Assembly: GCA_033807695.1 (NCBI GenBank)
Contig: CM066308.1
Coordinates: 2,108,001-2,172,000, forward strand
Source of the DNA: Daedaleopsis sinensis
Lineage: Eukaryota > Basidiomycota > Agaricomycetes > Polyporales > Polyporaceae
Reading direction: 5' to 3'
Length of the DNA: 64,000 nt
The position numbers and the translations under genes are program-made. Positions 57,933 through 64,000 of this stretch are shown piece by piece. Every line of letters starts with the position of its first letter. Positions within the stretch are counted from its first letter, which is position 1. The notes beneath the pieces were generated by a model. The model worked only from the letters and a program-made list of their open reading frames with translations. It was not told the origin of the DNA and made no database searches.

Positions 57933-60900
57933 CTTGACCAGGAGTTTTTGGTCTGAACTATTTCTCTCAAGTTTCTTGTAGTACAATTGCGGCGCCTACG
58001 CGCTGCCCTGGGTGAGTCGGGGAGGAGAGGGGCGCCAGAGAGGCGTAGCGAGGAGGGGAAGGTCGTGAGCGGTCGTGGTCGTGGCCAAGATGCGAGCGGC
58101 GATGAAGAGGAAGAGTGGAGATGATAACGGGGTACGAAGAAGCTGGGCTGGGGTACTGAACATAAGCTCCCTCGCGTCGGATGCCGAGAGCGGCGCGGAA
58201 GTGCCCAGCCGATCGACTAGTCGCGGAAACTCGGGCGCGGCGAGACCAGACTCAAATGTGTTCCTGCTCGGCGTTCTGGGACTCGCGGAGTACGACGAGC
58301 CTGGGCGACGACGAGAGGGGGGGGCGGGGGAAGACACCGACGCGGGGAAAGGGTTTTATGTCGAGCGCAACGTTCAAGACAGGCGCTCCGGCGTTCCTGC
58401 CAGGGTCCTTTCTCCAATCACGCGATAGGAAGGAGCGAGCCACGAGGCTAACCAAGATCCCCGATCCGCCGTCCACAACGCCTGCGACGGCTCTGCGTTC
58501 TTTCTTCCGCTTTCCGCATCTTCTTCATGAACGTCCTGCGTCGCTCCTCACCGCTCCCTGCCCACGCTCTCCTCCCCGTAGATCCCTGGCTCCCTCAGCA
58601 ATGTCGCACCGACTTCACTGCGCTTTGCCGCTTGCGACTGCAGCGCTCCGTTACCCCGCGAGGCATCCCATGGGAAACACCCTGACAGCCGCCTCGTAGC
58701 AGGGATCACACGCCAAACACGCGTACGGACCCAACTCTCTGTCGTGCTCGGGACCCCGCCCTCCGTGCGACATGATTGGGCACCACCGCCGTGCATGCCT
58801 CTTGGTGGGAAGGCTTGGTGAGCTCGCTAGTCACCGGTCGCGTTTCATCCGTACCCCACACCCTGACATGTATTCGACCATCAGGCCTAGGCTACTCAGC
58901 AAGACATACAAATACGCTGCTGACGATTCTGCAGCCGCTGCGCTGCACGGAAATTCCAAGTGTTCTGCCAGCGTGCCTTCACAGTTGATCCTTTGCAGGG
59001 TATAATGCAGTCGGTCATGAAGCAAGGAACTGCTCTTCCCTCTCCAAACTGCCGAACAACCCCTTCCGGAGCTTACGCACTTCCTGCTCACTTACAACAC
59101 GCTTCGGTGCCGTAATGAACTTCCTCCGTTATCACGAGGTGAGTGCTCCTAATCTTCTGATTGCGCCTCCAAGGATATAGCGGCTATATTGCTAAAAGCG
59201 TGCTTGACACGATAACTCTGAAGTTCAAGGCTGCCAATTGACTGGCCTCCTTCTCCCGATATAGACTGAAAGTTCTGACGTCTCTGTGCTCCAGTTCCTC
59301 TTGATTTTGGACATCAACTCCAAAAATGTCCGCCTCGATAAGCCATCCTACATCGGCGAATACATGATCTATCCGAGCTCGTGCCATTGGAAGCCCCTCG
59401 CCACGCAGCCTAACGTGGTTATCAGTCTATTGTCTTCCTCAGCGCAGCAGGTGCGATAGACCTCGCTTCTCTCAGTCGTGGTGATGCCTCCCGGACGCGT
59501 TTCCTACACGCGGACAATCCAGGCACAGCCGTGCTCTGAGTCTCTCCCCAGCAGCGTGCCCGTTGCCACCGTAGCAGTGACGGGCGTACATGGACTCTAG
59601 AACCAATCGGAAGCACGTCTCGTGCTGCGGAACCGCAGTCGCTGGTCTGCACGCGTATCCTCCCGTAGACGCAGGCGCAGGCGCAGACGTCCGCCCCAGG
59701 GTGCTTTGTATTCGGCTGGAGAAATACGATGCTCGAAGCTCGAAGCTGCCGCCACACACACATGTCGCGTCGATCCGAAACTCTACCGATTTCAATTTCG
59801 CGGCATCCCTGACGTCCTGAGAAGCCACAGCGGGGTTTATGCCACTCGCCCGCGGACATAACCTCAGCCCCGTCGTGCTGGTGCTCGCGCAGCTGTCTAT
59901 ATCGGCTTGCGCAGACGCCAAGACACTCTATCTGCGCCTGTTTGGTAGGGGCCTTGAGCATTCCTGGTGCGGGCGTCGTGCCCCGCTGCGGGAGTCCCGA
60001 GCAAGCCAGTGCGCTCCCCCTTTCGCAGAGGCGCGCTGGACGAAAGAGGAAACGTAGACGCCTGTCGGTACTTCCGGAGGGGACGTAGCCTCTATAGGCT
60101 CTCCTTGGCTGGCTTGGCCGCACAGGATATAAAGACCGACGTATGGAGGCAGACGGGTGGCTTTGCGCCCGACGTGCGTGCTACTGTCTTCGTGGTTTGA
60201 CGTACCCCGAACGAGCAGGTGAGCGTGAAGTCTTATGTAGCGACCATACTACTACTGAACATTCACACTTCTCTCGGTGCAGTACTACACCATGCTACAC
60301 CGCGCCGTCTCAGTGTCCGACAGCATCCCTGAACCCCTCGGCTCAGGGATGTCAGCCCATCTAGAAAGCATACGGGATACGCATGAATGGCGAGTAGTGA
60401 GCTACAGGTAGCATGTGAGGCTCCTTGCGACACTTGCCTCGGGCAAATTCGCGCGCGGTTAGCTCGTTTGCCAGCAGGAAGCGACCAGGTGAATCCCGCG
60501 ATGGCCATACATAGGCGCAGACATGCAGCAGGTTCTATAGCGTGTGCGTGGATCTGACAAAGTTAAAGTAGCAACTCACTCGTACTCCGCCAATATCACG
60601 TCTACTACAGGTCGTCGAGCATCATTGCGAGCATCGTCTGACTGAACTCTAAGGATTGTATTCTCAAGCCGGTCGAGGCCTCACTCTCCACCATGCATCA
60701 TCGCGACGGACAGCCATGCCGACAGAGGGTGTCCGTGACGAGAACTCTATAGCCCACTGTGCACAATGCTCGTCCTGCTGACCTTATGCAGGAAGCCGCG
60801 ACCACAGGTGCAAAATACAATAAACGAGCGTGAAGGAGTAACATACTTGAAACCGCGACGGTCAAATTCTTGTCAACTAGTACAAAACTAGTACGACTAG

Positions 60901-60978
60901 CCTTACTCGCATACGACGATATCCCAAGAACTCTGGCAGCAATAGATGGCTTCAGGAACACATTATCAAGATCACGAC
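57933..60978. other. 3 kb region without a recognised gene
   Basis: The left part is the antiporter promoter; ACATAAAACC near 58357 (minus) is a possible TATA element. Open frames at 57996-58337 (-), 58181-58699 (+) and 59422-60123 (-) show no domain, are Pro/Ser/Arg-rich and lack clear starts or splice logic. From 58.7 to 60.9 kb no structure was identified. I looked for repeat ends and tRNA boxes without success. Confidence 0.4.
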
Positions 60979-62996
60979 TCAGTCTCCACAGGGGGGCCCA
61001 AAGCTCAACGCGCCGTCGCCGAACACCGGCATGTACTGCACCCGGTCATACTTCCCGTGCTGCTCGTTCCAGTCCCGCTCCTGCCCCCGGATCAGCGCCC
61101 ACTCGGGCACCGTCTGCCCCACCACGTTCCACCGGAACCCATGCTCCCCGTACGCCTTGCACCGCGCCACGCGCGCGGGGTCCGGGACGTACACCTCCCC
61201 GCCCCCCTCCACTTGCTCTTTCATCTGTAACGCCTCGCGCACCTCCGCGCGCCGCAGCGCGGCCCACCCGGCCTCGACCGTGCGCAGGTCCGGGAAGAAG
61301 TTCGAGAGCGCGCTCGTCGTCGCGAGCGTGTCGCGGTCCGGGAGGCGCGAGAGTCCCACGCGCAGCGTCTTCAGCGCGCGCTCCGGCCAGAACACGATCG
61401 GGGTCGTCGCGCCACTCGCGCCCTTGTCCTTGTCCTTGTCCCGCTGCGCGCCCGCGACGTCCGGGTGCCACTCGAGCCCGAGCGTCACGAGGCGCGGGCA
61501 CGTCAGCGCGAGCCACTTGAGCCCGCGGAACGTCACGCTCGGCGGGGGCCGCGTGAGCGCGTCGGGCAGCCAGGGGCGCTCGACCCCGAGCTCGAGCGTG
61601 GTGAGGCGCGAGCAGGCGAACGCTATGTGCTTCAGGTCGTCGTCGTCGAGGTCCCATGGGCAGTGGATGTCGAGCTGGAGGCGGCAGAGGGAGAACAGGG
61701 TGAAGAAAGGGCAGATGGTCTTGGCGCGGATGGGCTCTGGGGGCTGTGACTTGTCGCCGTCGGAGCGGATCACGTCGAGCGAGAGCTTGACGTGCTCCAG
61801 GTGGTGATGTGCACGGAGACAGCAGATGACGTCGATGAGAGGTAGGACTTGTTTGCGTAGAATCGCGTGTATGACCTTGACCTCGACGCGCCTCAATTGT
61901 CGGGAGTGTATGTATGGAAGCATCTTCATCGCGAGGCGGATCGTGAGCGTGGTCATCCGGAGATCGCGAAGCGCGGGAAATATCTTGTCTTTGGGCTTGT
62001 GGTCTAATAACCAGAAGTCGTCGAACGACCAAGATTGGCGGTCTGTCGCGAACTTCAATTTCTGGAGATTAGGGAGGGAGGAAAGGTGGGTGAAGGCTTT
62101 GAATGATAGCGGAAGCGTCGTCCCGCCGCAATCGAAGCTGGTCAGGCTTTTGAAGCTGAGGCACGTATCCATGACCGCGCTTCCAATCGGCACACTGCTC
62201 GGGTCTGCGAATATGCCAAATTCTTGGAGGTTAGGACAAAGCGTCTGTAGGCGTGTGAGGATATGGACAGCATCTTCTTCGAATTCGACATAGTCTGCCG
62301 CACGAGGGTAGTCGTCGTATTTGGGAAGTCCAACAATGGGATCGTAAAGCTTGATGTGGACGCTGCGCAGACGAGAATTCCAGAGGCAAGGCAATGCGCG
62401 CAAAGATGTGTACCATGCCTTGGGTCCTGGAGTATACTCAAATGCCCGCAGGTTGGGCAGAACGCACCATCCATTTGCCTGAGAGTATGCCTCTAGTTCC
62501 GCCAAGGCCGGGGGTTTGATGACATAGCGATGGGTACGCAGGGGAAAGTGGGGGCCGAGGGTAACCCGTTTGAGGACCTTCACGCGAGCAGCATATGAAC
62601 GAAAACGGGAGAAATCTATTTCGCCTAAGGGCCGGTCAAAAGACTGGCAGGTATGTGGGTATCACACGGCATGGAACGGTTGAGAAATGGACAACTCACA
62701 AACATGACCCACGACAGGTGATCCTTTACCCGTGCCCTCCTGTAGCATTCCCGAGGCAACGTGTAGAAGAGGACGGCTATATCTGGGATTGTGTGCCACA
62801 TAGCAGCCATACATGGCTCGTAGAAGAGTCGAGCCGTCTGAGCGAGAGCAGCAGTCGTGCGGACGCCTATAACCAATGGTTTGTACTCCTCCGCGGTCTG
62901 GGGAGGCGATTCGGGCATTTCAACTCCATGCAAGAGCCATTCACAGATTTCGCGAAAGACTTCGGGAGGGAGACAATGAAGAGTTGTGGTCGACAT
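60979..62996 (-). CDS. F-box/leucine-rich protein, 653 aa, two exons
   Basis: Exon 1 (62700-62996) has the F-box-like segment: L-P-P-E-V-F-R-E-I-C-E-W-L-L, then A-L-A-Q-T-A-R-L-F-Y-E-P and A-M-W-H-T-I-P-D. The 56-base intron (GTGAGT...CTGCCAG) falls after M-F in phase 0, the same place as in the paralogues at 423 and 3208. Exon 2 (60979-62643) continues S-F-D-R-P-L-G-E-I-D-F-S-R-F and then holds leucine-rich repeats with a W-D-L-D-D-D-D-L motif. An SCF substrate-receptor role is inferred from the family. It is longer and more diverged than the first two copies. A nearer acceptor (TTAG at 62631-62634) gives a stop, which supports the chosen one. Confidence 0.83.
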
Positions 62997-63471
62997 TGTG
63001 GTCCAAGGTATGGGGGATCGTTGAAGTGGAGAAGAAGGGCCGTCGCCAGCTCAACCGACTCAGCGTCCGAGCGGCGCGCTACTGATCACAGACGAACACG
63101 TGATCGCGTACTGAGGGCGTTTCACTGATGAATTCAAGGAGCTTCTTTCGTAGGAATGTAACCCGGGTTCAATGTAGACACTGCAACCATATGCACGGTA
63201 CTGATACTTCTTGCACTTTCCCTATGCAAGAGTGTGGGCGTAACTAGCGTCCATGTCATGAAATCGAGTCGAAAGTGAGTGCGTGCGAGGTCAGGCTATG
63301 GTCTCTAAATTCTTTATGGCTACGAGTCAGCTCTCTGAGCCTTTGCATCGCAATGGGGCAGTTGACAATGACAACGTCGTTGATTTGAATGAATGGCCCT
63401 GGGTGGTACGCCGCACGATGGCAATATGGGCATCGACGCTGGTGTTGTCATAAGCTAAGTTTTAAACTCAA
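62997..63471. other. Spacer between two leftward F-box-type genes
   Basis: Promoter of the 62996 gene and 3' end of the next gene. Nothing else recognised. Confidence 0.4.
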
Positions 63472-64000
63472 CTAAGCCTTAGCTTGTTCGACGTGGACAA
63501 GGACCCAGATGACTCCACATGATTCGTCGATAGCCTGTTCAGAACATCAGCAACGTTGTCGTATGCGGCAGAACACGACTAACCAAGGGGTATGTTCCAA
63601 CACAAGCTCAGCAGCCTTGACGGGGTCATCCCGCCACATCTCGGCATATCGCAGAACCTCAAGGTTCGCGGCGAGGGTGTGCAGGAGTGGGCACCTGTAC
63701 ACAAGCGGCAAAAGACCTGGGAGCGTGACGGCGTATGTGGAGTCCTTCGCTCCGGCCCATCCGAGCGCGACGGTGACGATGTGCGGCCATGCTGAGGATA
63801 TGTCGCGGATCAGCTCGTCCGACACTGCGACGCCGCAGCCGGTGACGGTGAAGTCGTTCAGGTCGAGATCAAATAGAGGGAGAAGATGAGCGGCAGAAAG
63901 TGTTGGGGACGGTGGGAGGTATAGGGATAGACGGACCTTGAAAGTACGCAATCGAGTGGCGAATCCGTAATGTGGGAGTTTCTCGAGGCATGGTGCGGTG
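63472..64000 (-). CDS. C-terminal part of a further F-box/LRR-type protein (start outside window)
   Basis: The frame is open from the window edge with L-E-K-L-P-H-Y-G-F-A-T, V-R-L-S-L-Y-L-P-P, L-L-P-L-F-D-L, then D-I-S-S-A-W-P-H-I-V-T-V-A-L-G. The last matches the A-x-A-W-P-x-L-x-x-L-x-L-G block of the other local F-box proteins. After T-P-W-L at about 63583 a short intron is likely, with the acceptor at 63535. Two joins are possible. One has donor GTCGTG and an ending ...V-H-V-E-Q-A-K-A at 63472. The other has donor GTTAGT and a Ser-rich ending at 63468. The first looks more protein-like, the second has the better donor. The N-terminal F-box is not in the window. Confidence 0.6.

Noticed and set aside
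58181..58699. Open frames at 58181-58699 (+) and 57996-58337 (-) near the antiporter promoter
   Set aside because: Opposing Pro/Ser-rich frames; the minus one has no ATG before its midpoint. I could not support either, although a transcript map could change this.
59422..60123. 233-codon open frame (-)
   Set aside because: Cys/Arg-rich translation with no recognisable domain or regular Cys spacing; treated as chance.

Overview
The window reads as nuclear DNA of a filamentous basidiomycete (Agaricomycetes, probably a Polyporales-like wood or litter fungus). Genes are dense and cut by many short GT..AG introns of about 50-70 bases. Histone H3, GUT2, GDA1, an NHA1-type antiporter and an MMS22-family protein look fungal, and there are many fast-evolving F-box/leucine-rich proteins of the kind expanded in Agaricomycetes. 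The species call is inference from protein style only. Splice junctions were placed by eye from reading-frame continuity, GT/AG signals and remembered family conservation.

Layout. 0-5 kb: end of one F-box protein (+), then two complete F-box proteins (- and +). 5.5-12.3 kb: mitochondrial FAD-glycerol-3-phosphate dehydrogenase (+), histone H3 (-) with two MluI-type boxes upstream, and a GH47 alpha-mannosidase (-). 13.3-17.6 kb: an NmrA-like oxidoreductase whose first exon looks broken, and a disordered protein of unknown role. 17.9-24.6 kb: RNA polymerase III subunit C11 (-) divergent from a SPRY protein (+), then Golgi GDPase (-) and a Gcn4-like bZIP factor (-). 24.6-27.4 kb: no gene recognised. 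27.4-35.3 kb: CRAL-TR​IO/RhoGAP protein (-), SAM methyltransferase (+), MFS transporter (+). 35.5-49.6 kb: an MMS22/Mus7 repair protein (-), a leucine-rich protein (+), an Artemis/SNM1-type nuclease (+) and a TRIR-like small protein (-). 50.2-51.4 kb: a gene graveyard, with an F-box relic (-) abutting a cytochrome P450 tail (+). 51.8-58 kb: FAD-dependent amine-oxidase-like protein (+) and Na+/H+ antiporter (-). 58-61 kb: no gene recognised. 61-64 kb: two more F-box-type genes (-), the last running off the window.

The genes do not form one pathway; this is mostly housekeeping and regulatory content framed by a dispersed F-box family. The most unusual signals are structural: exons of 5 and 7 bases, a GC-AG intron, several introns whose length is a multiple of three and which lack stops (so they are invisible to simple ORF calling), a possible one-residue register change around histone H3 K27, and the fused relics at 50.9 kb.
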